A stretch of DNA of 56,181 nucleotides from Halobacterium salinarum DSM 3754 (GTDB lineage Archaea; Halobacteriota; Halobacteria; Halobacteriales; Halobacteriaceae). A model generated the notes under the pieces. The model made no database searches. It was not told the DNA's origin and was given only the letters and a program-made list of their open reading frames with translations. Below, piece after piece: positions 18,799-27,484 of the stretch. Position numbers and translations under genes: made by a program. The DNA lies in the NCBI RefSeq assembly GCF_008124605.1, contig NZ_VRYN01000006.1, positions 1 to 56,181 on the forward strand, given 5' to 3'. How positions within the stretch are numbered: position 1 is the stretch's first letter; each line of letters opens with the position of its first letter.

Positions 18799-20694
18799 TT
18801 ACATCTCTTCGAGCACGTCGATGCCGAGCAGGCCGAGGCCGTTGTCGAAGATCTGTGTCGTTGCCTTCGTCAGCAGGAGGCGCTCCGTGCGTGCGTTTTC
18901 GGCGTCCAAGACCGCGTTCTTGTGGTAGAAGGAGTTGAACACGTGTGCGAGCTGGAGGAGGTAGTGGGCAAGCGGTGCCGCGTCGTACCGTTCCTCACAG
19001 CGTTCCAGGACGAGTGGGTAGCGGGCCAGCTCGAACAGCAGCTCCACATCGGTGTCGTTGAACACCGATGGATCGAGGTCGTCGATCTCGGGAGCGGCGT
19101 CCGCTCCGTCCAGAATGCTGTAGCCACGGGTTGCCGCGTACTGAACGTACGGTCCGGTGTCGCCCTCCAGTGCAACCGACTCGTCGATGTCGAACGTCGT
19201 GTCGCGTTCGCGTTTGGCCGCCACCATCTCGTATTTGATGGTTGCGAGCGCGATCTTGGTTGCGACCGATTGGGCTTCGGCGTCGTCGATTCGGCCTTTC
19301 TCCGCGATGATCTCCTCGGCGCGGTCCTGGGCACGATCAAGGACTTCCCGGGCGGTGATGATCTGTCCTTTCCGTGTCGACATGCTCCCTTCGGGGAGGC
19401 TGATCAGCCCGTAATCGATGTGCTTAAGTTTGATGTCGTTGTATCCCATCTTTCGGGCAGCGACGAACAGCTGTTGGAAGTACTGGTTCTGTTCGTTTGC
19501 CACCACGTAGACCGACTGATCGGCGTCGTATTCCTCGATCCGGTACTCGATCGTCGCCAGGTCGCGGGTTCCGTACAGCGTCGATCCATCGGACTTGACG
19601 ATGTAGAACGGATCGAAGTCGGCGTCTTCGAGGTCGTCGTTGGCCTCCCGCATCTGGCGTGCGCGATCGAGCGAGGCGTCCACGTCTGCCGCTTGCGGGT
19701 CGCCGACGTTCTCGTAGTCGTCAGGGTACACCGGGATGTACACCGACTCGCCCTCGCCGCGCATCGCGACGTCGTTCTCGATCGCCTTCTCGATGATGAC
19801 GTCGTTCCAGCCCTCCTGAGCGTAGAAGCTCTCCCCGTTCCAAACGTCGAATGCGACATCGAGGTCGTCGTAGGTCTGCTTGAAGCGATCGATGCTCACG
19901 GTACGGAACCGCTCCCAGAGGGCAGTCGCGTCCTCGTCGCCCTGCTCGAGCCGGGTGAACCACTCCTTGCCGCTGTCGGCGTGGTAGTCACGTTCCTCGG
20001 TGACGGCGTCGGCGAACTGGTCGGTCACGGTCTCATCGTCTTCGAGATCCGCGAGCATCGAGTCCCGCTGCTCGAACTGCTGGTAGAGATCCAGGAGGTG
20101 TTCGATGGCGTCGTCTTCCAGCGTCGCTTCGTCGCCGAACTCGGTGTACTCGTGCATCAGGTTCCCGAACTGCACGCCCCAATCCCCGAGATGGTTGTCC
20201 CGCGTGACGTCGTGGCCGCGCGCCTCCAGGATGTTCATCACTGCATCGCTGAGGATCGTGTTCCGCAAGTGGCCGACGTGCAGCGGCTTGGCGATGTTGG
20301 GCGAGGACACGTCGGCGAGGATGGTGTCCGGGTCGGCGTCCGTCCGCGTGCCGTACTCCGAACCGTCGCGGAGGATCGTCGACAGCGTCGCGTCTGCCAG
20401 ATCGGTCGTGTCGGCGTGGTAGTTGATGTGGCCGCCTTCGACGGTCACCGCCTCGACTTCAGCCGGCAGCCCGTTGGAGCGGTGGGCGTCGGCGATCGCC
20501 GCCGCGACATCGACCGGGGGCGCTCCGGCCGCGGCCGCGATCGAGAACGAGATCGGTGAGGAGAACTCGCCTTTCTCCTCATCGGTGATGTCTTCGAGTT
20601 CGATCGCGGACTGGTCGACTTCATAGTCGTACCCCGCGTCAGAGGTGGCAGCCCGGATTCCAGCGAGCAGTTCCTGCCGAAGGTTATAAAGCAT
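18799..20694 (-). CDS. argS: Arginyl-tRNA synthetase
   Basis: 631 residues from the ATG at 20694 (MLYNLRQELL). A longer frame from 20802 adds an unlikely cysteine-rich start. It charges tRNA-Arg with arginine. The class I signature HVGH is seen in AKPLHVGHLRNT and the KMSKS counterpart in GSMSTRKG. The C-terminal DALR anticodon-binding region has the usual YVQYAATR to HVFNSFYH run. It is convergent with the antiporter and 130 bases downstream of pyrI on the same strand. It lies next to the arginine fermentation cluster, so arginine use for protein and for energy are neighbours. Confidence 0.97.
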   Translation of the reverse strand: MLYNLRQELLAGIRAATSDAGYDYEVDQSAIELEDITDEEKGEFSSPISFSIAAAAGAPPVDVAAAIADAHRSNGLPAEVEAVTVEGGHINYHADTTDLADATLSTILRDGSEYGTRTDADPDTILADVSSPNIAKPLHVGHLRNTILSDAVMNILEARGHDVTRDNHLGDWGVQFGNLMHEYTEFGDEATLEDDAIEHLLDLYQQFEQRDSMLADLEDDETVTDQFADAVTEERDYHADSGKEWFTRLEQGDEDATALWERFRTVSIDRFKQTYDDLDVAFDVWNGESFYAQEGWNDVIIEKAIENDVAMRGEGESVYIPVYPDDYENVGDPQAADVDASLDRARQMREANDDLEDADFDPFYIVKSDGSTLYGTRDLATIEYRIEEYDADQSVYVVANEQNQYFQQLFVAARKMGYNDIKLKHIDYGLISLPEGSMSTRKGQIITAREVLDRAQDRAEEIIAEKGRIDDAEAQSVATKIALATIKYEMVAAKRERDTTFDIDESVALEGDTGPYVQYAATRGYSILDGADAAPEIDDLDPSVFNDTDVELLFELARYPLVLERCEERYDAAPLAHYLLQLAHVFNSFYHKNAVLDAENARTERLLLTKATTQIFDNGLGLLGIDVLEEM

Positions 20695-20824
20695 TATATG
20701 CGAGCCTTCACCCTCCAGAACGATAAATTCTGCTACATCCGGGCCAGTGGTTCGCCCGGCAGCAGTCGAACAGTAATCAACACAATAACGAGAGAAAGCC
20801 ACGAAAAACCACGAGTACGGCCGC

Positions 20825-21289
20825 CTACTCCGGATCTATCAGTGACGGGATGTCCTCACTGACGATCTGTTCGCAGTACTGACATCGCATCCCGTCGTCG
20901 AGCACGTCGAACCCGGATCGCACGGGCTCGTCGTTGGCGGTGATGCAGTTGGGGTTCGGACAGGAGAGCACACCCGCAACGACGTCGGGACGGTCGACGC
21001 GACGTTTCTCGTCGACCTCGTAGTCACGGACGATGTTGATCGTTGCGTCGGGCGCGATCAGCGACAGGACGTCGACTTCGTCCTGGCTCAGCTCTCGACC
21101 CTCGATCTTGACGATGTCCTTGCGGTGGTGGCGTTCCGAGGTGACGTTCATCCCGACGGTGATCTGGTCGTCGCTTGCTCCGTTGGTCCCGAGGATCTGA
21201 AGCACTTGCAGCGCCTGCCCGGCCGGGATGTGGTCGATGACGGTTCCGGCCTGGATTTTGCTGACCTGGAGGTGTTGGTCGCTACTCAT
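20825..21289 (-). CDS. pyrI: Aspartate carbamoyltransferase regulatory chain
   Basis: 154 residues from the ATG at 21289. It is the nucleotide-binding regulatory subunit of ATCase. The allosteric domain comes first ([22 protein letters not shown]), then the zinc domain with four cysteines (CPNPNC and CQYC) that holds the catalytic chain. The start overlaps the pyrB stop by eight bases (ATGAGTAG), showing translational coupling. An alternative start at 21304 lies further inside pyrB. Confidence 0.97.
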
Positions 21290-22214
21290 CGTCGACACCC
21301 CCATCGGCGGACAGCACCAGATCCAGCAGTGCCATGCGAACCGGCACCCCGTTGTGTGCCTGCTCGAAGTAGGCCGCGTGGTCGGTGTCGTCGATTTCGG
21401 GTGCGATCTCGTCGACTCGCGGGAGCGGATGCATGATGGTCAGGTCGTCTTTGGCGGCTTCGAGGTGGGTGGCGGTGAGTTGGTACTCTCCGGCAACCTT
21501 CTGGTACTCGTTTTCGTCGGGGAACCGCTCGCGCTGGATCCGAGTCACGTAAAGGATGTCCAGCTCCGGGAGCACGTCCTCGAAGGAGTCGTGTTCGCGG
21601 ACACGAGTGCCGGACTCCTGTTCGAGGTCGTAGACGACGTCTCGGGGGAGCTGGAGGCTCTCGGGACTGATGAAGTGTTGGTCGACGTCGAAGTTCGTGA
21701 GCGCGCGGGACAGCGAGTGGACCGTCCGCCCGTACTTGAGATCCCCCATGATGCCGATCGTGAGGTCTTCGAGGCCGGCGTTCTCGCGGATGGTGTAGAG
21801 GTCCAGGAGGGTCTGTGTCGGGTGATGGCCGGCGCCGTCGCCGGCGTTCAAAAGCGGAACGTCGACGAACTCGCTCGCCATCTGGGCTGCTCCCTGGTTG
21901 GGGTGGCGCAGCACCAACGCGTCCGCGTACCCTTCGATGACGCGAACCGTGTCTGCGAGTGTCTCCCCCTTCTTGACGCTTGAGGAGTCTACGGACCCCA
22001 TATCGACGATGTCGCCGCCCAGGCGTTTCATCGCGGTGTCGAAGCTCATCTTGGTGCGGGTGCTCGGCTCGAAAAAGAGGAGTCCGAGCACGGTGTTTTC
22101 GTACCGGTCGGCGAACGCCGACGGGTCGGCGTCGATCTCTGCCGCGCGGTCGAGCACGGTCTCGATGTCCGCCCGGGAGAGTTGTTTGCTCGTGATGATG
22201 TGGTCGAGATCCAT
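21282..22214 (-). CDS. pyrB: Aspartate carbamoyltransferase catalytic chain
   Basis: 310 residues from the ATG at 22214 ([14 protein letters not shown]). The frame stays open to 22307 but the added residues are not family-like. It joins aspartate and carbamoyl phosphate in pyrimidine synthesis. Motifs seen: carbamoyl-phosphate site [20 protein letters not shown], and HPLPRVDEI. It is followed by overlapping pyrI. Carbamoyl phosphate is also the intermediate of the arc pathway encoded 5 kb away. Confidence 0.97.
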
Positions 22215-22379
22215 CACTCTGTGTCTCCGGTCCAGGTGACTTGAATCTTCCTTTCTATCATGAACAACTAACTGATCGAACGTTTCAACGGCATCCGTCG
22301 ACAGCATCCGCCGATCCCGCTGTGGTCTCGCTAGCTATGGCGCGTTTTTCCGGAATATCCAAACAGGAGCTTTATTCGT

Positions 22380-22406
22380 GGGAGTTCAAACGCGTGTTGA
22401 GTTCCC
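22380..22406. promoter_or_regulatory. Hyphenated inverted repeat in the pyrB/gltP divergent region
   Basis: The arms GGGA..TCAA and TTGA..TCCC pair around a centre near 22393. Eight positions match per arm with two mismatched positions inside each. It lies about 125 bases before the transporter start and could be an operator. Confidence 0.3.
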
Positions 22407-22506
22407 GACGATCCCATAGCGAATGTGACGAGAACGCCACGGATACGAAGCAGTCGTCATGTGTTTTTGAAACGACGCCAGCATATGGTATCGTTAGCTT
22501 TACAGC

Positions 22507-22524
22507 CAGCATTTCGGAATGCTG
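22507..22524 (+). promoter_or_regulatory. Perfect hairpin five bases before the transporter start codon
   Basis: CAGCATT (22507-22513), loop TCGG (22514-22517), AATGCTG (22518-22524). The seven-base stem and tetraloop would fold in the mRNA just ahead of the ATG at 22529, or act as a palindromic protein site. Confidence 0.5.
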
Positions 22525-22528
22525 TGCT

Positions 22529-23812
22529 ATGTTGAACCGCCTTCGAGACGCATGGGCTGCGTATCGATCCGTTGCGATCATCTACCGGATCGCGGTCGCG
22601 TTCGTTCTCGGCTCGGTCTGTGGGCTCGCGGTCGGCGCGCCAGCCGCACAGCTTGAGCCGCTCGGAACGCTGTTCGTTCGGTTGCTCAAAATGATCATCA
22701 TTCCTGTCGTCGTGTTCACGCTGCTCATGGGAGCGCGGCAGCTTTCGCCGACCCGCATCGGCAAGATCGGCGGCGAGGTGATCGCGCTCTACCTGGGGAC
22801 GACGGCGGTCGCGATCGCCATCGGGCTGTTGGCGGGCAACCTCATCAACCCGGGAGTCGGGCTTGAGGTGGCTGATGCCGCCGTGGAGACGACGCAAGCC
22901 CCGGATCTGGGGACGGTGCTGATGAACGTCGTTCCGACGAACCCGATCGGTGCGATGGCCAACGGGGACGTGTTGCCGACGATCTTTTTCACGATCGCGC
23001 TCGGCATTTCGTTCGCGATCCTGCAGGACGAGTTCGAGCCCGGCACACCGGTGCACGACGGTGCACAGGCCGTGTTCAAGATCGCAGAGGCGGGCTCGGA
23101 GGCGATGTTCAACGTCGTCTGGGGCGTCATGGAGTACGGCGTGATCGGCGTGTTCGCGTTGATGGCGACGACGTTCGGGGAGGCAGGCGTCGACGCCATC
23201 CTGCCGTTCGCAAAACTCATCGGTGCGCTGGCGCTCGCCGTGGTCCTCCACATCGGGGTCACGTATCTGTTCGTCATTCAGTGGGGGCTGCTGCGTGAAT
23301 CGCCGCGGGCGTTCCTCGCCGGCGCCAAAGAAGCGATGGTGACGGCGCTGAGCATCCGTTCCAGCAGCGGGACGCTGCCCGTCACGATGAACAACGCCGA
23401 CGAGAACTTCGGGATCGACGAGGAGGTGTACAGCTTCTCGCTGCCGCTCGGTGCGACGATCAACATGGACGGAACGGCGATGTATCAGGGCGTGGCGGCC
23501 ATCTTTGCGGCCAATCTGGTGGGGCAAACGCTCACGCTCGCCGAACAGGCGACAGTCATCGTGACCGCCCTGCTCGCGAGCGTCGGCACTGCGGGTGTCC
23601 CGGGCAGCGGGCTGATCATGCTCACGCTGGTGCTCACGCAGCTCGGGTTGCCGCTTGAGGTCGTCGGCATGGTCGCCGGTGTCGACCCGATCCTCGACCG
23701 GCTTCGGACCATGAACAACGTGACCGGTGATCTGGCGGTCACGACGCTCGTCGCGGACTGGAACGACCGGATCGACCGCGAGAACACGGTCTGGGAACGC
23801 ACCGACGACTGA
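22529..23812 (+). CDS. Dicarboxylate/amino acid:cation symporter (DAACS family)
   Basis: 427 residues from the ATG at 22529. The frame is open back to 22241, but the added 96 residues are not membrane-like and would cover the promoter. Family marks are the serine-rich re-entrant loop RSSSGTLPVTMNNA, the NMDGTA motif in TM7, and the conserved GVPGSGLIMLTLVL and DPILDRLRTMNNVTGD at the substrate site. It should import glutamate, aspartate or C4-dicarboxylates with Na+ or H+. It is divergent from pyrB, which uses aspartate, a possible functional link. A hairpin lies directly before the start. Confidence 0.94.
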   Translation: MLNRLRDAWAAYRSVAIIYRIAVAFVLGSVCGLAVGAPAAQLEPLGTLFVRLLKMIIIPVVVFTLLMGARQLSPTRIGKIGGEVIALYLGTTAVAIAIGLLAGNLINPGVGLEVADAAVETTQAPDLGTVLMNVVPTNPIGAMANGDVLPTIFFTIALGISFAILQDEFEPGTPVHDGAQAVFKIAEAGSEAMFNVVWGVMEYGVIGVFALMATTFGEAGVDAILPFAKLIGALALAVVLHIGVTYLFVIQWGLLRESPRAFLAGAKEAMVTALSIRSSSGTLPVTMNNADENFGIDEEVYSFSLPLGATINMDGTAMYQGVAAIFAANLVGQTLTLAEQATVIVTALLASVGTAGVPGSGLIMLTLVLTQLGLPLEVVGMVAGVDPILDRLRTMNNVTGDLAVTTLVADWNDRIDRENTVWERTDD

Positions 23813-23946
23813 GCCGGTGTGGCGGGCAACGATGCCCGGACGGGCGCGGCCGCCCGTGACGTGTCCCGGATCGTGGGTCGGCGACGGCAGAGCATCGTGG
23901 ATATGACTTCGATATTCTTTACCGCATACTCGAAGAATAGGGAGAC

Positions 23947-24399
23947 ATGCGTTCAGCACAGTCCAAACGATCACAGTCCACAGCCACCGGGGAGCGGACG
24001 CTGCACATCGGGCGGGATCGCCCGATCCGGATCAGCGCCGGCCACCGACTGCAACACCACGACGGCAAGTGTAGCCGCCCACACGGCCACAACTACGAGA
24101 TCAGCGTCGAAATCACGGGGCAGCTCACGGACGAGGGGTGGGTTGTGGACAAGGGCACAGTCACGGCGGTGGTGTCCGACTGGGACCACCGGTTCCTGCT
24201 TGAGGACGGCGACCCGCTCGTTGACGCGTTCCGGGAGGCGGGCGACGGCGACGCGGTTGTCGTGCTCGAACAGCCGCCGACCGCCGAGGTGATGGGCGTC
24301 GTGCTGGAGCGGAAGCTCCACGACGCGCTCCCTGAGACGGTGTCAGCGGTCTCCGTCACGGTCGCGGAAACGCCGGCGCTTACTGCTGGCCCGAACTGA
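23947..24399 (+). CDS. queD: 6-carboxytetrahydropterin synthase (QueD)
   Basis: 150 residues of the PTPS fold. Zinc-binding histidines are visible in GHRLQHHDGKCSRPHGHNYEI, which also carries the catalytic cysteine. DWDHRFLL and LEQPPTAEVMG are the other conserved blocks. It makes carboxytetrahydropterin, an early intermediate to preQ0, used in archaea for archaeosine in tRNA. The stop overlaps the queE start by one base (TGATG), so the genes are translationally coupled. Confidence 0.95.
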   Translation: MRSAQSKRSQSTATGERTLHIGRDRPIRISAGHRLQHHDGKCSRPHGHNYEISVEITGQLTDEGWVVDKGTVTAVVSDWDHRFLLEDGDPLVDAFREAGDGDAVVVLEQPPTAEVMGVVLERKLHDALPETVSAVSVTVAETPALTAGPN

Positions 24400-25172
24400 T
24401 GCCGGTCAGCGAAACCACGGACCGGCAGGCGAGCAACGGTGGTGACGGGCCGGCGCTTCCGATCAACGAGCTGTTTTACTCCCTGCAGGGCGAGGGGAAG
24501 CTCGCCGGCACGCCGTCGGTGTTCGTCCGCACGAGCGGCTGCAACCTCCGGTGTTGGTTCTGTGATTCATACCACACGTCCTGGGAGCCCACCCACGCCA
24601 CGATGTCCGTCGACGACATCATCGCGGAGGTGCAGTCGTACGAGCACGCCGACCACGTCGTACTCACCGGTGGCGAGCCACTGCTCCACGACGACGCCGT
24701 GGTGCTGCTTGACCGCCTCGCAGCGCTTGGCTACCACACCACCGTCGAGACGAACGGCACCATCCACCGTGACGCCCCCATCGACTTGGCGAGCGTCAGC
24801 CCGAAACTCGCCTCCAGCACACCCACGGCCGAGACCGACCCCAAAGGCGACGGTGAGTGGGCGGCCCGCCACGACGCCCGCCGCATCGACGTGGCGACGC
24901 TCGGCGCGCTCGCCGACGACTACGACACCCAACTCAAGTTCGTCGTCACCGATCCGTCGGATATGCCCGAGATCGAATCACTGCTTGCGGAGATCAGGAC
25001 AGCCACTGACACCCGAATCGGCGACGAGGACGTGGTGTTGATGCCGGAGGGCACAACCCACGCGGAGCTCGACGCGCGACGAAACGAGGTTGCGACACTC
25101 GCGATGGAGCACGGCTACCGGTATACGCCGCGGCTCCACGTTGCACTGTGGAACGACGCCCCGGAGACCTGA
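24399..25172 (+). CDS. queE: 7-carboxy-7-deazaguanine synthase (QueE), radical SAM
   Basis: 257 residues. The 4Fe-4S motif is CNLRCWFC (CxxxCxxC), preceded by the family start NELFYSLQGEGKLAGTPSVFVRTSG. LTGGEPLLH is the SAM-binding GGEP motif. It rearranges carboxytetrahydropterin into 7-carboxy-7-deazaguanine. It is the second gene of the que set and is followed by queC. Confidence 0.96.
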   Translation: MPVSETTDRQASNGGDGPALPINELFYSLQGEGKLAGTPSVFVRTSGCNLRCWFCDSYHTSWEPTHATMSVDDIIAEVQSYEHADHVVLTGGEPLLHDDAVVLLDRLAALGYHTTVETNGTIHRDAPIDLASVSPKLASSTPTAETDPKGDGEWAARHDARRIDVATLGALADDYDTQLKFVVTDPSDMPEIESLLAEIRTATDTRIGDEDVVLMPEGTTHAELDARRNEVATLAMEHGYRYTPRLHVALWNDAPET

Positions 25173-25176
25173 AACA

Positions 25177-25293
25177 ATGACAGACTCCACTGACGATACG
25201 ATCGACACGAACGCACGCGCTCGGCGCGACCGCACAGCGACGACCAACCGCAGAACGGCCGCGGGTGCCACGCACCCGAGTGGTGGACGATGA
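25177..25293 (+). CDS. Possible small ORF between queE and queC
   Basis: A 38-residue frame starts five bases after the queE stop and ends in TGA overlapping the queC ATG (ATGA). It is rich in D, T, R and A (TDSTDDTIDTNARARRDR) and has no known family. It could serve only to carry ribosomes to queC, or be chance. Low confidence. Confidence 0.25.
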   Translation: MTDSTDDTIDTNARARRDRTATTNRRTAAGATHPSGGR

Positions 25294-25979
25294 GCGCGAA
25301 GCGCGCTGTCGTGCTTGCATCCGGCGGGATGGACAGCGCCACCGCCGCTGCGGTTGCGCACAACGCCGGCTACGAGGTGTACATGCTCCACACCTCGTAC
25401 GGCCAGCAGACCGAGCACAAAGAACACGAGTGCGCAACGGCCCAAGCAGCGGCCCTCGGTGCCGCGGACTTCCTCCATTTGACCACGGATCACCTCTCGA
25501 AGATCGGCGCGTCGAGCCTCACTGACGACGAGATGGCGGTCGCGGACGCCGACATGGAGAGCGACGAAATCCCCACCTCCTACGTGCCGTTCCGGAACGC
25601 CAACCTGCTGGCGATGGCGACGTCGTACGCCGAGGCCAACGACTGTGAGGCGGTGTTCATCGGCGCGCACAGCGAGGACTTCTCGGGGTATCCGGACTGC
25701 CAGCCCGCGTTCTTCGAGGCGTTCCAGCAGACCGTCGCTGCCGGCACCAAACCCGACACCGAAATCAGCATCAACGCACCGTTCGTCGACTGGTCGAAGA
25801 CCGACATCGCCGAGCGCGGCCTGGAACTCGGTGTCCCCTACGAGCACACGTGGAGTTGCTACCGCGCCGAGGCCCCCGCGTGTGGGACGTGCGACGCGTG
25901 TGCGTTCCGCCTCCAGGCGTTCCAGAACCTGGGCGAACGCGACCCGATCGAATACGCCGAGCGCCCGTCGTACACGTAA
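25290..25979 (+). CDS. queC: 7-cyano-7-deazaguanine synthase (QueC)
   Basis: 229 residues. The ATP-binding PP-loop is LASGGMDSATAAAV. The C-terminal zinc site includes CYRAEAPACGTCDACAFR. GAHSEDFSGYPDC and YEHTWSC are further family blocks. It converts carboxydeazaguanine with ammonia and ATP to preQ0, the precursor inserted into archaeal tRNA. It is the third gene of the queDEC operon and is convergent with the following transporter gene. Confidence 0.97.
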   Translation: MSAKRAVVLASGGMDSATAAAVAHNAGYEVYMLHTSYGQQTEHKEHECATAQAAALGAADFLHLTTDHLSKIGASSLTDDEMAVADADMESDEIPTSYVPFRNANLLAMATSYAEANDCEAVFIGAHSEDFSGYPDCQPAFFEAFQQTVAAGTKPDTEISINAPFVDWSKTDIAERGLELGVPYEHTWSCYRAEAPACGTCDACAFRLQAFQNLGERDPIEYAERPSYT

Positions 25980-26033
25980 TGGCGGCCGTTCGCGCGCCCC
26001 GGTGGAAACGGCGAGCGCCGGTGACCGCTCCGG

Positions 26034-27347
26034 TCAGGAGTCGGGAGTCACCGTCAGCGACGTGATCCGTGCGCCGTCGACGCCAGTCACGCGGAACGTG
26101 TGCGTGTCGATCACGGCACGATCACCGACCGTGGGGGCGTGCCCGAGTCGGCTGACCACGAGCCCGGCGACGGTTTCGACCGCCTCGTTCTCGAAATCCG
26201 TGCCGAGGTGGTCGTTGAGTTCGGTGATCGACACCGCGCCAGGAACCTCGTAGCCGCCATCGTCGCGGGGCTCGATGGACTGCGCGTGGGTCGCCAGATC
26301 GAACTGGTCGCGGATGTCGCCGACGATCACTTCGAGGGCGTCTTCGATGGTTGCCAACCCCTCGAAGGCACCCCATTCGTCGATGACGACCGCCATCTGG
26401 CGGTGCTCGGCCTGGAACTCCGCGAGCAGCTCGTCGACGCGCAGCGTCTCGGGAACCACGACGACCGGCCGGCTCAGCTCCCGGGCCGTGACATCGCCCG
26501 ACTCGTCGATGGCGTCGCTGGCGCGCAAGATGTCTTTCACGTCGACGAACCCGATCACGTCGTCGTCCGGGCCTTCGGTGACCGGGTAGCGGGTGTATTC
26601 GCCGCTGGCGGCCATCGTTCGGAGTTCGGGGAGCGGAGTGTCTGCGGACACGCTGGTCACGTCGGGGCGTGGCCGCATGATCTCACGAACAGTCGTGTCG
26701 TCGAGGCTGAAGACGTGCTCGATCATCGACACCTCCGCCGGGCTGATCCGGCCGGCGGCGCTGGCTTCCGAGAGCACGCTCAGGATCTCCGGCTCGGTGT
26801 GGGTGTCGTGGCCCTCTGTCTCCGGGGAGACGCCGATGAGTTGGACCGACCGTGTCGCGATGCCGTTGAACAGGATCGTGCCCGGCAGGAACACGTAGTA
26901 GAACAGTTTCATCACGGGCGCAACCACGAGCGCGACGCGCTCGGCGCGCTGGATCGCGATCGTCTTCGGCGCGAGTTCGCCGTACACGACGTGCAACAGG
27001 GTCACGATCCCGAACCCGAGGGCCACAGTCACGGTGTGGCGAACGGGAGCCGGGAGCACCGGCTCCAGTAGTGGGTCGACCAGAACCGCGACCGCGGGTT
27101 CACCGACCCACCCGAGCCCGAGCGACGCGATCGTGATCCCGAGTTGGGAGACCGCGAGGTAATCATCGAGGTTGTCCGTGGCTTCCTTGACCGCCGTTGC
27201 GCCACGCCGTCCGTCCTGAACGAGCGTCTCGACGGACGCCGACCGCAGCCGCACGAACGCGAACTCTGCGGCGACGAAAAAGCCGTTCAGGACGACGAGG
27301 AGGAGGGCGAGCGCGATCCGACCAACCGCAAGTGACGTAGCTGACAC
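26034..27347 (-). CDS. CNNM/HlyC-CorC family transporter with CBS domains
   Basis: About 437 residues from a GTG at 27347. The frame extends to 27413, but that start lies on a TATATA box. The DUF21 membrane domain comes first with four helices (LNGFFVAAEFAFVRLR, LGITIASLGLGWVGEPA, VVYGELAPKTIAIQ). A pair of CBS domains follows (IMRPRPDVTSVSADTPL onward, then ARELSRPVVVVPETLRVDELL) and a C-terminal CorC_HlyC domain (EDDVVGDI-like and TVGDRAVIDTHTFRV). Relatives export Mg2+/Co2+ or Na+. It is divergent from the alkaline phosphatase gene across a short promoter region. Confidence 0.93.
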   Translation of the reverse strand: MSATSLAVGRIALALLLVVLNGFFVAAEFAFVRLRSASVETLVQDGRRGATAVKEATDNLDDYLAVSQLGITIASLGLGWVGEPAVAVLVDPLLEPVLPAPVRHTVTVALGFGIVTLLHVVYGELAPKTIAIQRAERVALVVAPVMKLFYYVFLPGTILFNGIATRSVQLIGVSPETEGHDTHTEPEILSVLSEASAAGRISPAEVSMIEHVFSLDDTTVREIMRPRPDVTSVSADTPLPELRTMAASGEYTRYPVTEGPDDDVIGFVDVKDILRASDAIDESGDVTARELSRPVVVVPETLRVDELLAEFQAEHRQMAVVIDEWGAFEGLATIEDALEVIVGDIRDQFDLATHAQSIEPRDDGGYEVPGAVSITELNDHLGTDFENEAVETVAGLVVSRLGHAPTVGDRAVIDTHTFRVTGVDGARITSLTVTPDS

Positions 27348-27410
27348 TACGCACGGCGTTCGCCGGCCCCGCTCATCTGCCTTCCGAAGGGCGCTGGGGT
27401 GACGCCACCG

Positions 27411-27441
27411 CATATATAGGCGTCCGGACGACTATTATAAG
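27411..27441. promoter_or_regulatory. Back-to-back TATA boxes with a palindrome between
   Basis: CCTATATATG read on the minus strand (27411-27420) serves the CNNM gene, and CTATTATAAG (27432-27441) serves the phosphatase gene. Between them is a perfect 10-bp palindrome CGTCCGGACG (27421-27430). Its placement suggests a shared operator. The boxes are judged by eye. Confidence 0.5.
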
Positions 27442-27484
27442 TGGCTTTGAGCGCAGTGGTGGTACAGCCGTGTAGAGCGATCAG

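Noticed and set aside
18922-20559. Long plus-strand frame opposite argS, and similar antisense frames opposite ugpB, katG and cdc6
   Set aside because: All are shadows of genes with clear motifs on the other strand and have unlikely composition.
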